Shown: in pieces, positions 34,175-44,416 of the stretch
Layout of the letters: each line of letters begins with the position of its first letter
Numbering within the stretch: the first letter of the stretch is position 1
Source: Amylostereum areolatum
Taxonomy: Eukaryota > Basidiomycota > Agaricomycetes > Russulales > Stereaceae
Assembly: GCA_012932865.1 (NCBI GenBank)
Contig: SAXG01000035.1
Location: 372,001 to 436,000, forward strand
Length of the DNA stretch: 64,000 nucleotides
Direction of reading: 5' to 3'
Program-made: the position numbers and the translations under genes
Notes under the pieces: generated by a model
What the model was told of the DNA's origin: nothing
The model's input: only the letters and a program-made list of their open reading frames with translations
Database searches by the model: none

Positions 34175-35197
34175 ACTGTTCAAACGGGTCGCTTACAATT
34201 GTATCAACTATGTACGTGTACGTGGAAACTGTATTTGTTACGTCTGTATGTATTATGGCTGGAGGACAGTAGGCTTTCCACCTCCCTCACATGACTGCAA
34301 GGGGTGAGAATTGATATATGATACTTAAGGGATAAGTGGATGATGGATTCTCTGAGCCACCGATGGCGCGCGTCTCGAGGTTTACAGTACAAGGTGCGAG
34401 GATTTCCCACCTGATTTGTAAGCTGCTCTGCTCGTTCACGCGCAAAAAGTAGTATCTAAATTAATTGGTGTTCAACGGCGAATACAGGAGACAATCTGAA
34501 TACACAGACCATCTTGGATAGACTGAACAAGAGAAGTAATGTAGCAGTTTTCCCAGAAACGAAGTTGTGCGAGAGTTATGGCTGTTCCATGACCAAAACT
34601 CGGGCATCTCGGAGACTCATGGCTGTAGGTCTGTCTGGGCTTTTCCGTTTATATCTCAAGGGCAAAAAGGGGAAATGCCAAACAAAATTTATATTCCAAA
34701 AGATACAATCATTTAAAACGATACGACGTAGCGCTTTTACATGAGATGGACTGGATCAAATGGTATGGACATTTCTCTCGTCGACCCCCCCTAAGCGTGA
34801 CACTCGGCCTCACGTGATGGGGAAGGTTGGAATGTCGCCTATCTTACTTATTTCTTCCGAGTTGCTTCCGAGGACGCGTTCACAGCTCGAACTTGAACCA
34901 CACCAACCCACACCCATGTACGCTATCCCGCCGCCAGGCAGAGCACTCTCCACCCGCAACCCAAGGCGGAAACTGGGTTGACTTGACGGGCAGATGCATT
35001 GCTCCGCTCGCGCTCATACATCGGCCTGGTCCGAGCCGAGACGCCTGTTCACTACTCTACCCCACTCTTAACGGGGTTTCTTCCTTCATTCCCCACATTC
35101 CTCTACTCTCTTGTTCAAGATAAAGCAGGACACGCTCGTACAGAAATGGCAACCCAAGACGAAGGCTACGGAGAAGAAGAATATACGGAGCCATACC
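34175..35197. other. intergenic, moderately AT-rich
   Basis: About 1 kb without a recognised gene. Bases 34440-34745 are noticeably more AT-rich than surrounding coding DNA. An ATG at 35146 in good context opens a frame (MATQDEGYGEEEYTEP...) out of phase with the transporter that follows. Confidence 0.4.
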
Positions 35198-37374
35198 ATG
35201 AACTTGATGAAGGAGGATGGCAAGGTGGAAGCCGCCGCCGTGCACGACATCGACCCCTTCGACCAGGCTCGGAATGTGGACGGAGAGGGACATATCAACT
35301 ACAAGACTATGGGATGGATCAAGGCGGGCGCGTTGATCATGGCCGAGGTGCGTTTTCCTCTTTTTCGTCGACAGACGCGGGGCTCATGTCGCGCACGCGT
35401 TATAGACCATCGCACTGGGTATTCTCAGCTTCCCGCTGGTATTCCACCGCTTGGGCATGTTCGGCGGGGTATGTTACTGCTTCTTTTTGTCGTGTTCATG
35501 AGCTAATCGAAGGCGGCGGGTGCAGGTTTTCACAACGGTCGCCTTTGCGCTGCTCTCCTGGAAAACCGGCTACGTCCTCGTCCAGTTCAAGATAAACCGT
35601 GTGCTTTCTCCCCATCCTTTTGATTACTTGCCTGACTTATTTTTCCTTTTAGACCCCGGCGTGATGAACTTTGCGGATGCGGGCCATGTTATCGCCGGCA
35701 AGTATGGCTTTTGGACATTCGGTGTCATGTTGACCGTGAAGGTACGTCATTTTGGATATCTTCGGTTTCTATTGCTCTATCCGTACATCCGCGCTCTGTG
35801 GAGGTTCTCTTTGAGCCTTCACGTCGAATCCAGAGCTTGGCTTTCTAGGCGACGAGCCGGGAGCCCACTCATCGCAGGGCGGCTTTCTTATGCGTCTTTT
35901 GTATTGTCATCTACAGAAGCCCCCGTTCTCCTTCTTTTTCAATTTCCAACAATCCTGACTTCATCTCATTCAGTCGGTCTTCATCGCTGGCTCGCACGCC
36001 CTCTCTGGCGCCATTGCCCTCAACAACATCTCCACCCACGCAATCTGCAATGTTGCGTGGGCCTTTATTGTCGCATTCGTTGCCTTTTTGTACGACCTCC
36101 ACCTAGCCTTTCACCACATCTTGCTAACACGCTTGTCATCGTCTCCAGGCTCGCCGTTCCGCGGACGTTCGAAAAAGTGTCCTACATTTCGTTCGTGTCG
36201 GTCACCTGCATACTTATCGCGTGCTTTATTACCATCGTCGCCACCGGCCGCCAAGACCCTGAAGATCTACCAGCTTTTAACCCCGCAGAGCCTGTAAGGT
36301 GGAAGGCGTTCGAAAACCACGGTCTAGTGGAGACTATCAATGGCAAGCATCTTTGCTCGTGTATAGTCCGTGACCTGTGCCAATAATGTCTTGTCTTCCA
36401 GCCCTCACGAACATTATTTTTGCGTACGGCGGGCACGTCGCCATCTTCTCCTTCGCGGCGGAAATGCACACACCGGCCGACTTCAAATACTCCCTCGCGC
36501 TCGTGCAGATCGTGGCCACTATCTTCTAGTAAGTACTGCCTTCGGACTCCCAAATGTGCCAATAGTCATGGATATCCAGCATCATCGTAGGCGCGACCAT
36601 CTACGCATTTGGTGGACAATATGTCACCTCGCCCGCGTTGACCATGACGTCCAAGCCTGTCCGGATCACAGCCTACTCCATTGCGTTGGTCTCTATCGGT
36701 ACGTTCATCCTTCTCTTTCCAAGTCTTTACTGACCAGGACGCAGTTATCTCCGGCGTGGTGGCCTCCTACATCGCCGCCAAGTTTATCTTCCTCACCCTC
36801 TTCCGCAAATCGGCCCGCCTCACCTCAAACTCGTACGGCACCTGGGGCATCTGGGTCGCCATCTGCGCGTGTATCTGGATCACGGGCTGGCTCATCGCCG
36901 AGCTCATTCCTGTGTGTCCCTCCGACCTTCTTCCTTGCTCGATCACCAATGCTAATGGACTCGTGCCGGCGATAGTTCTTCTCGGACCTCCTGTCGATCA
37001 TATCCTCGATCCTGACGGTGTGGTTCACGTATGGCCTGTCAGGCATCCTGTGGATGTACGACCATGGGCCGAGGGGGCCGTATGCAGCGGACAAAGGCGG
37101 GCCCGGGTTCTTTGGTGGGTGGAAGCCAAAGGCGGGCTTCTTCACGAGCGTGTTTGTGGTGGGTTTCGTCTCTTGCTGAAGTTGCGCGAGTAGGGCTGAC
37201 GGCATTGGATACTTAGATCGTAATGTCGGCGGCGATCATGGTCCTGGGGATGTACTCCGCAATCACGAGTATCGCGGAAAACGTGCGTAGCTTCTCCCTC
37301 ATATTCGTCCTAACCCTGACGCGGTTGCACACCAGTACTCGAGTGGGGAATACGGACATCCGTTTACGTGCTAA
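35198..37374 (+). CDS. amino-acid transporter, Aa_trans (MTR-like), copy 1
   Basis: Start ATG 35198 (MNLMKEDGKVEAAAVHD...), first Met in frame; an out-of-frame upstream ATG is at 35146. Exons: 35198-35347, 35406-35468, 35526-35598, 35653-35741, 35974-36089, 36149-36342, 36402-36528, 36580-36698, 36745-36911, 36976-37158, 37217-37282 and 37336-37374. Family marks: MGWIKAGALIMAETIALGILSFP, GVMNFADAGHVIAG, SVFIAGSHALSGAIALN, THAICNVAW, ALTNIIFAYGGHVAIFSF and TWGIWVAICACIWITGWLIAELIP; C-terminus YSSGEYGHPFTC. About 10-11 membrane spans. Resembles fungal neutral/aromatic amino-acid permeases of the AAAP family (plasma membrane, H+-coupled). Odd points: the intron 36343-36401 has a GC donor, and the intron 35742-35973 is 232 nt where copy 2 has 60. 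Confidence 0.87.
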
Positions 37375-38254
37375 ACGGACGGCGTCGAGGGCCCCGTATT
37401 GCTGTAGCAATTGTACTGTCTTGTGGACAATGTTGTTGTACGATCAATGTATACTCCTTACATACTTGGTGTCTGGCGATCAAATACGGTGGATCGCTGT
37501 GCTGAAAGAGTTCACAATTTAGACCGGCTTGTGCCTGTTAGATTTATTATTTAATGTGATTGGTTCACCCCTGATCAACATATTTACTTATTGGAAAATG
37601 CTCTGCTTTCTATTTTTCTTGTTTTTCCAAATATAATTGTAACGACTTCTTGTAAGAAGCTATTGGTCAGTCCATTTTTTCGGCACAAAAAAATAAAAAG
37701 TAATTATAGTTTTCTTTTATAAATAACTAAAATACAGAGCTTATATTGACATATTAAGAGTTATTATTTTTCCATTTATTTTAAATTTATAATAAAAGTA
37801 ACGTAATACTCAGGGTACACGTACTACAATACCAAGCTCGATACTCAGTCACAAAAGCGCTCGAACAAATGACATGCCGCTACCACCGCGGCCGCGAGTC
37901 CAAATGCGTGAGAACGAAATCTCTCTCCCCTCTCACGAAAACACGTCATTAATATCCTACCTCATGCTGAATGTCGCAGCTGTCAAGACCCTCAGGCTTG
38001 AAGATCGCAGCTGTCAAGGTCTCTGAACATCGAGTAGTCTACTTCATAGGTTGACGTCGGAGTTGGACCGTGGGCGCATGAGAGACGGTGAGGCGTACGC
38101 TCTGTCCTCTCTCCCAAGTCACTTCTCTGGTGCGTTGGCAGGCGTTGGCCTCCTCATGATGTCCGGTACAAAGATAGCTGACCTTGTGGCTGGATCTCAC
38201 AGTTGATCCCCTTCATAAATCCACGAATACTTCCGCAAGCGCGAAACCGCAGAT
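37375..38254. other. intergenic with AT-rich island (about 37515-37815)
   Basis: The first ~140 bp follow the transporter stop. About 37515-37815 is strikingly AT-rich, with runs such as AAAAAAATAAAAAG and TTATTTTAAATTTATAATAAAAG, in a window that is otherwise GC-rich. No ORF or terminal repeat was seen in it. The remainder leads to the F-box gene. Confidence 0.6.
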
Positions 38255-39939
38255 ATGACGACCTTGCTTTCCCTCCCCAATGAAGTTCTTATCGACATAA
38301 TCCTCCTATTCGATGCTGTGCGCGATATCAAGGCCTTGCAGAAAGTCTGCACCTTTCTAAACAGGCTCGTGGAGCAATCCCAGACACTTCTCTACCATCT
38401 CCACAAGCTCATCGCCGGCGTCGTCGACTTGCCCTCCACGGCCTCGTCGCAGGATCGTCTCGACGCTCTCCGAGCCCGGGAAGAGGCGTGGGATAGGCTG
38501 CGTTTTCGACATCACGAAACGTTATTGGTCACTTTTCAATCAGCGTTCCTGTACGACATGGCCGACGGAGAGATGGTTCTTATCCGAGACGACCAGGAGG
38601 GACAGGCGGCGGGGCTCGTTTCTTTCACGCTGCCCAGCATCTCCCAGGGACTATCTCGGAGCGTGGCGGAGGGCACGACGATGGATACGAACCTTAAGTT
38701 GTTCGACGTCAGCTTGTCGGCGAAAGAGGATGATCTCCTCGTGCTATTTTACACTCGCGTGTGCGTCATTTCCCCCTCTACCTCGCCCTTTTCCTGGGAT
38801 CTGAGTCCACCAATCCTCCGCTTAAAGCGAGTGGGGTTTTACGGACATCTACATACGTTTTCATAACCGGACGACGGGCAAGCCGCACCCTTTGGCCGCG
38901 CAACCAGATGTGAGGATCCTGCATCGTCGGGGCAACTTCGAGCCCGTCACACATTTACCAGTATCGTTCGAGATCGTCGGCAGATGGGTTGTCGTCGCCA
39001 TCTCGTCGCCCCTCAATTCCGGATTCCCAGATGAGATGGTCCGAGTGGCCTGGAAGACGGGACGATGTGAGAATGTGCGTCTTCGTCCATCCATCCCATG
39101 GCATGCTAACCGAACCTCTCAGATCCATTCTGCACCCTTCAAGTCCTTCAGCGATCTGTTATTCCTGTCCGAAACGACGTTGGTAGTGATCAACCTGTGT
39201 GCCCATACGCTCGACCTCTTCCAACTGATAGAAGGTAAGGACGACACGCATCTCCGCCTCAAAGCCAGCTTCGAGCTACCCCAACTCGAAAAAGGCGTTC
39301 GTGTACTCGCCGTCGAATCCCGCGGAAACCGACTCGTCGGTTCTGACCCCTCCGCCCTTCCTTCTTTCCCTGGTCCAAGGTGGCGCTTCGACCCCGACGA
39401 ATCCCTCGTCGTATTCCACTTCGCATTTCACCATCTCTCCTGGAACAACTTTGCGACCCTTGTCGTACACCCTCGGGCCTTCCTCCGGTCCCACATCACA
39501 TCATTACACCCGGTCGACGCCGTTCCTTGGGAACACTGGGGCCCGGTGCATGCACGTTGGTTTACGCATGGAACCACATATCCGAAGTGCTTGAGCGGGG
39601 CGAGCGCGGGGCAGCGTCTTGCAATGTTTACAGAGAAGAAAATGCGCGTCTACGATTTCAATCGGCTTCGGGCGCGGAGGAAAGGATGCATCGACAGTGG
39701 TCCAGACGAAGGATTCGACGGCTGGTTTATAGGTGGAACGCCCACGTCGAAACTGGAGATGTCTGTGGTGGAGAAGGAGATGGAGAACGATTACAAGGGC
39801 GTCATGCTGGACGGAGAAAGGGTGCTTGGTATCAAGGTGAGAGGGTTCTTTGTCTGTCAGACCATTCTAACGACGGCGGCTACAGGTTCGGCCGGACGGG
39901 GAGAGCATCAAGTGTATCGATATCTTCCTTGTAGGATGA
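38255..39939 (+). CDS. F-box domain protein (basidiomycete type)
   Basis: ATG 38255: MTTLLSLPNEVLIDIILLFDAVRDIKALQKVC, an F-box. Introns 38761-38827, 39075-39122 and 39837-39885 join in frame (YTR|VEWGFTDIYIRFHNRTTGKPHPL; CEN|IHSAPFKSFSDLL; LGIK|VRPDGESIKCIDIFLVG); stop TGA 39937-39939. After the F-box come features seen in many Agaricomycete F-box proteins: SFTLPSISQG, LKLFDVSLSAKEDDLLVLF, the PHPLA segment, WRFDPDESLVVFHF and a C-terminal domain rich in beta strands (KKMRVYDFNRL). Not related to the F-box trio at 4.9-15 kb. Presumed SCF substrate receptor; target unknown. No lesion seen. Confidence 0.8.
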
Positions 39940-41418
39940 GGTGCACGTATCCAACAGTCACGAGTCGCGTCCACCCTCGCGCAAGTCTGGCGACTTTTCT
40001 TGCTGCAAGCCCTCCTCAAGGACACGGCTTGGCCGTACAAGTCATTTGCGTCCGGTGGTTCCAGGAATATATCTCTGAGCCAATATACGGATGCAGATCT
40101 GGCCAGACTTGGTGAATGTCAGAGTACATGGGCGTGCCATAGCACGTCAACTGGTCGGCAACCGCCATCATGATTCATATGTCGTCCACGACGCTGTCGG
40201 TGTGTGAGTTCGAGGACTTCTCCTGTGTCTAACTGATACTCTGCACACGTCAGGGACACGTCATGGTTGCGTAGGATGAGAAGAACATGATCAGAATAAT
40301 GTTGCGTGATGTTGCCTTATTTGATATCGACGTGCCACATTATCTGTACCGGCGCCAACGTCTCAAAGGGTCTTGTACCTTACGAGCTTCCCTGCCGTCT
40401 TGGTAGTCCACCTAACACCACCTAGTTCAGGCACTAAAGTGTCGTATACCTCTCATAGGGAAGGGGGGTTGCCTAACAAGCCAGCAAGCAAGTGGGGGAC
40501 GTACACCGCGGCCGATATCCAGAAACGTGCGATCTCTCTGGGCTGTAGCCTGGAGCAAGATCGCGCCGTGTATCAAACAGAGTGACAGGTAGAGGTCGAG
40601 GTGTATACAGAGTGAATGACAGGGATTGGACAGCGATTGCATATGAGACGGGCTAGACTCGTACTAAATCTCAGAGCGATATCTATCAGGCGTAGATACT
40701 GTACTGAGTGGGCGGACGAATTTCGTAGAGCTTCCGTTGGTTTGAATGACCTATTTTGACCTTCTATGTCAGGAGACATCCTGCTCATACACCACCGTAG
40801 GAAAAGCGAGTGCGAGACGAAAAGCCAGGCTTGACGCATACTGGTCGGTCACGTGATGTTCCGATCTAGTCGATCTGAGATCCGGATTCCTTTCTGACTT
40901 TCTGACTTCTGACTTTCCCGGCGTCGTGTTTTAGCTTCTAGCGGGAATGGACCACCTCCACATGAAAAACGGTATGTATGCACTTGCCTCACGATCAGGG
41001 TCTATCTGAGCTTGACACCGTGGCGGCCGTTTTGCTGATGCCGTGTTCACCTGTATCCACTGTATGTTTCACAGATTGGGAGGACGCTAATGAAGGAAAA
41101 GTTGAGCCTTGGTACGTCGAGCCTCTGCCTGCCTCTGCGATGCAAATACAAGCTTGCGGGTCGAGGCCCTTATCTGGGGGACGGGCACGGCTGCGCACGG
41201 AGACACACAGGGGGATTCCGACGTCCCTCGTGTCTCAGTACAATTAATTCTGCTAAATGCGATTTCATCATCACGACAAAGCGCGGTGCGCACGCGCTTC
41301 ATAACCCGGCCAAGACCATGCATCCTCGCTTCTTCGTTCTCCTCCCCTTCGCTCTTTCTCTGCCCCGCATATCTCGCTGGTCGACCATCGCTCCTTCCTA
41401 CCCGCTCCCCAGGGCGCC
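39940..41418. other. intergenic, no recognisable gene
   Basis: About 1.5 kb of short unrelated frames. The last few hundred bases form the promoter and leader of the next transporter. TTCTGACTTTCTGACTTCTGACTTTC near 40891-40917 is a small tandem repeat. Confidence 0.45.
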
Positions 41419-43576
41419 ATGCTCAAGAAGGCGTCTTACCAAGACGAGACCGACGCCGACGAGAGTGTCCGCTCGTCGTGGGGCATGTACAGGAAGAGGC
41501 AGCGGAAAATAGAGACTTTCGAGGTCGATGCTTACGACCGGGTCGATCTGGCCAGCGGGGCGAATGCGATGAATCACAAGACGATGGGCTGGGTCAAAGC
41601 CGCAGCTCTCATCATGGCTCATGTGCGTCCCCGTTCCCTTCTACTGAAAATTTGCTGATTTTGCCGCACGGTAGACGATCGCGCTCGGCGTCATGAGCTT
41701 TCCGAGCGTGTTCTATCGCCTGGGCATGTTCGGCGGCGTGCGTTTCTTATCCTCCTCTTCGTCCATTTTCTCCATGCGCTGACCGACGTTGGTCACCGCA
41801 GATAGTCGCGTCGATTGGGTTCGGGCTACTTTCTTGGCAGACTGGATACGTACTCATCCGCTTCAAAGTCAACCGTACGCGCATCCTCTTCATTCCGTCC
41901 CTCTCATCTCACCCGTATCGTCGTCAGACCCTGGTGTCATGAATTTCGCCGATGCGGGGCACGTCATTGCGGGAAGGCCGGGGTATTGGCTGTTTGGGCT
42001 CATGCTGACTTCGAAGGTGCATCGTCTCTACTCGTTCCTCGTCCCTATCCGCTCACCTCTCCCCTATGTTGCTCAGGCCATCGTCATCGCAGGCTCGCAC
42101 ACGCTGTCCGGTGCTATCGCGCTCAACATCATCTCCAACCACGCAATATGCAACGTCGCCTGGACGGCTGTTGTCGCCTTCGTGTCCTTCGTGTGCGTCT
42201 CCTATCCCTTCCCTTCCATTCCACCGTCGCTTAACCAGCGCTCGCAATTTTCCTAAGCTTTACGTTCCCGCGGTCGTTCGAGCGCTTGTCGTACATCTGC
42301 TTTCTCTCCGTCACTTCTATCATCGTAGCTTGCATGATCACTATCATCGGTACTGGCCTTCAAGACCCAAGCAACCTGCCCCACTATGACCCTGCGGACC
42401 CCGTGGTGTGGAAGGCTTTCGAGAACCAAGGGCTTTTTAACTCGATCAACGGTGTGTCGCTATGGTCGCTATTTTCGTCCTCCCTGGGCCTGACAGTTCT
42501 CCCGGCCTTTCTTAGCGGTGACCAACATCGTCTTCGCGTATGGAGGCCATGTCGCGCTGTTCTCCTTCATGGCTGAGATGCAGACTCCGAGCGACTTCAA
42601 GTATTCGCTCGCTGTCGTCCAATGCGTTGCTATCACGTTTTAGTGAGTTCGTTGTCAGTTGCTCGCTTGCGCGGGTACGAGTGCTCATTTTTGGAACGGG
42701 CATAGTACCCTTGTCGGCGCAACGGTTTACACGTTCGGTGGCCAGTACACCACATCGCCAGCGCTCAATATGACGTCCAGGACGGTACGGATCATCGCAT
42801 TGTACGTCCTTTGCTTTCCCATCCTCCCTTCTCCCCTCCTCTGACGTCCCCCCTTCCAAAGCTCCATCGCGCTCATATCCATCGGTGTGTACTCGACATA
42901 ATCCTTGTCTTCGAAAGGCGCCGACCTCACGCGCATTGGACGGGCAGTTATTTCAGGCGTTATCACGACCTACATTGGCGCCAAGTTTATCTTCCTCACG
43001 CTGTTCCGCAACTCGCCGCGGCTCACATCGACCTCGTTTGGTACTTGGGGCATATGGGTCGCCATATGCAGCTCTATCTGGATGATTGGGTGGCTCATTG
43101 CCGAACTTATTCCTGTGCGTTTTTCGCCTCTTACACGCGGGGCTCTACTCACGCATGCCCGTTCTTTTTGTTTGTAGTTTTTTCCGGAAATGCTGTCGAT
43201 CATACCGTCGACTCTGACTATATGGTTCACGTATGGACTTTCGGGCGTGTTATGGCTGTACGACCACGGGTCGCGTGGGCCCCAGAGTGTTGTATACGGC
43301 GGGACGGGGTACTTCAGGGGGTGGAAGGCGCGATGTGGGTTCGCCGCGAGCGTATTTGTGGTGCGTCATCGCGGCTTTATCTCTGTCGACAAGATCTGAC
43401 GTTTGGTCAGATCGCTATGTCTGTACTCGTCATGTTCTTGGGCATATACTCCTCGATTCGAAGTATTGTGTTGAACGTATGTTTTCTCCTCTCGCTCTCT
43501 GGCTGCGGCTTGAACGCTCATGGATGCCGCCCTGCAGTATCAACATGGGGAGTATCGACATCCGTTCTCGTGCTGA
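41419..43576 (+). CDS. amino-acid transporter, Aa_trans (MTR-like), copy 2
   Basis: Paralogue of 35198-37374 with the same exon structure. Starts MLKKASYQDETDADESVRSS at 41419. Landmarks: MNHKTMGWVKAAALIMAHTIALGVMSFPSVFYRLGMFGG, VMNFADAGHVIAG, AIVIAGSHTLSGAIALNIISN, HAICNVAWTAVVAF, AVTNIVFAYGGHVALFSFMAEMQTPSDF, TWGIWVAICSSIWMIGWLIAELIP and STLTIWFTYGLSGVLWLYDHGSRGP; C-terminus YQHGEYRHPFSC with stop TGA 43574-43576. The intron equivalent to copy 1's GC-AG intron is GT-AG here (42452-42515). Probably a plasma-membrane H+-coupled amino-acid permease. It forms the first gene of a duplicated transporter unit with the APC permease at 44417. Confidence 0.87.
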
Positions 43577-44416
43577 GCGTCAGCGGTTTCCGACCCCCCG
43601 CGATACCCTTCCCCCTTTTCCCTTTGTGGTCTTGGTATATTATTCCTAATATACCCGTCCTGTCCTGATGCCTTGTACTTACGCCCTTACGCCCCGCAAT
43701 TTACGCTGTACTCTTTAGTTGTCCGCTTAGATCTCGTTTGTTTGGACCCAATCCTGTAATGTAATGATCCACACATAGCTGACTTAGGAGCTCGAAGGCT
43801 GCGCCTATCGCTGGCATGTGCGTGGCTCATGTGGAGAGGTGTATACAGCCATTTTTCGATTTTCGTGTCTTTTCTCCGAGCGCCGCTTTCAGCATGTATG
43901 TACCGATACAGTTCCTCCAGGTACGTTTTCCTGCGGCCCTTCCTCAGAGCTTCCTGGGCCTCCCTGACGTCTCCCAGAAGCACGATATCGACATCCGCTG
44001 CTTGGTTTATCCAGGTGCCCAGCAACTTCTTTTATGATTATGCGAACGGCGCACGTGACAAACTCGCATTCAATGGCACCTAATGGCACTGACTGCCGCT
44101 CGACTTCAGTTTTTCCTCCATGCAGATATCCAATTCGTTCCCGTCGCCGTATCGCGTTATCATGGTGCAAAGTTGCGGACGCTAGTCTCAATCAAAAGTC
44201 GCTCGGAAGCTTCTCCTCGAACGCAGCGCACCCGTTGATAGCAAGAAGCTCGTACGTTCCTATGTTCGTTTGCAGCGTGAGCACGCCAGAATCGGTCAGA
44301 TACGCGCACGACTCTGGGCGGTATCGTTGTCCATACTTAACCAGACTGTGCGTGTCTTTTTTATCCTCACCGGCCTCACCCCCCGCTTCTCCCCCGGACC
44401 TCATCTCTCGATAGCC
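43577..44416. repeat. intergenic spacer, duplicated at about 47450-48365
   Basis: Spacer between the Aa_trans and APC permease genes. It shares clearly related stretches with 47450-48365, for example GGAGCTCGAAGGCTGCGCC (from 43787) recurs near 47558, and the region around the two permease starts (TTGGACGTTGGGGC) is near identical. It is part of the tandem duplication and contains the APC promoter. Confidence 0.6.
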
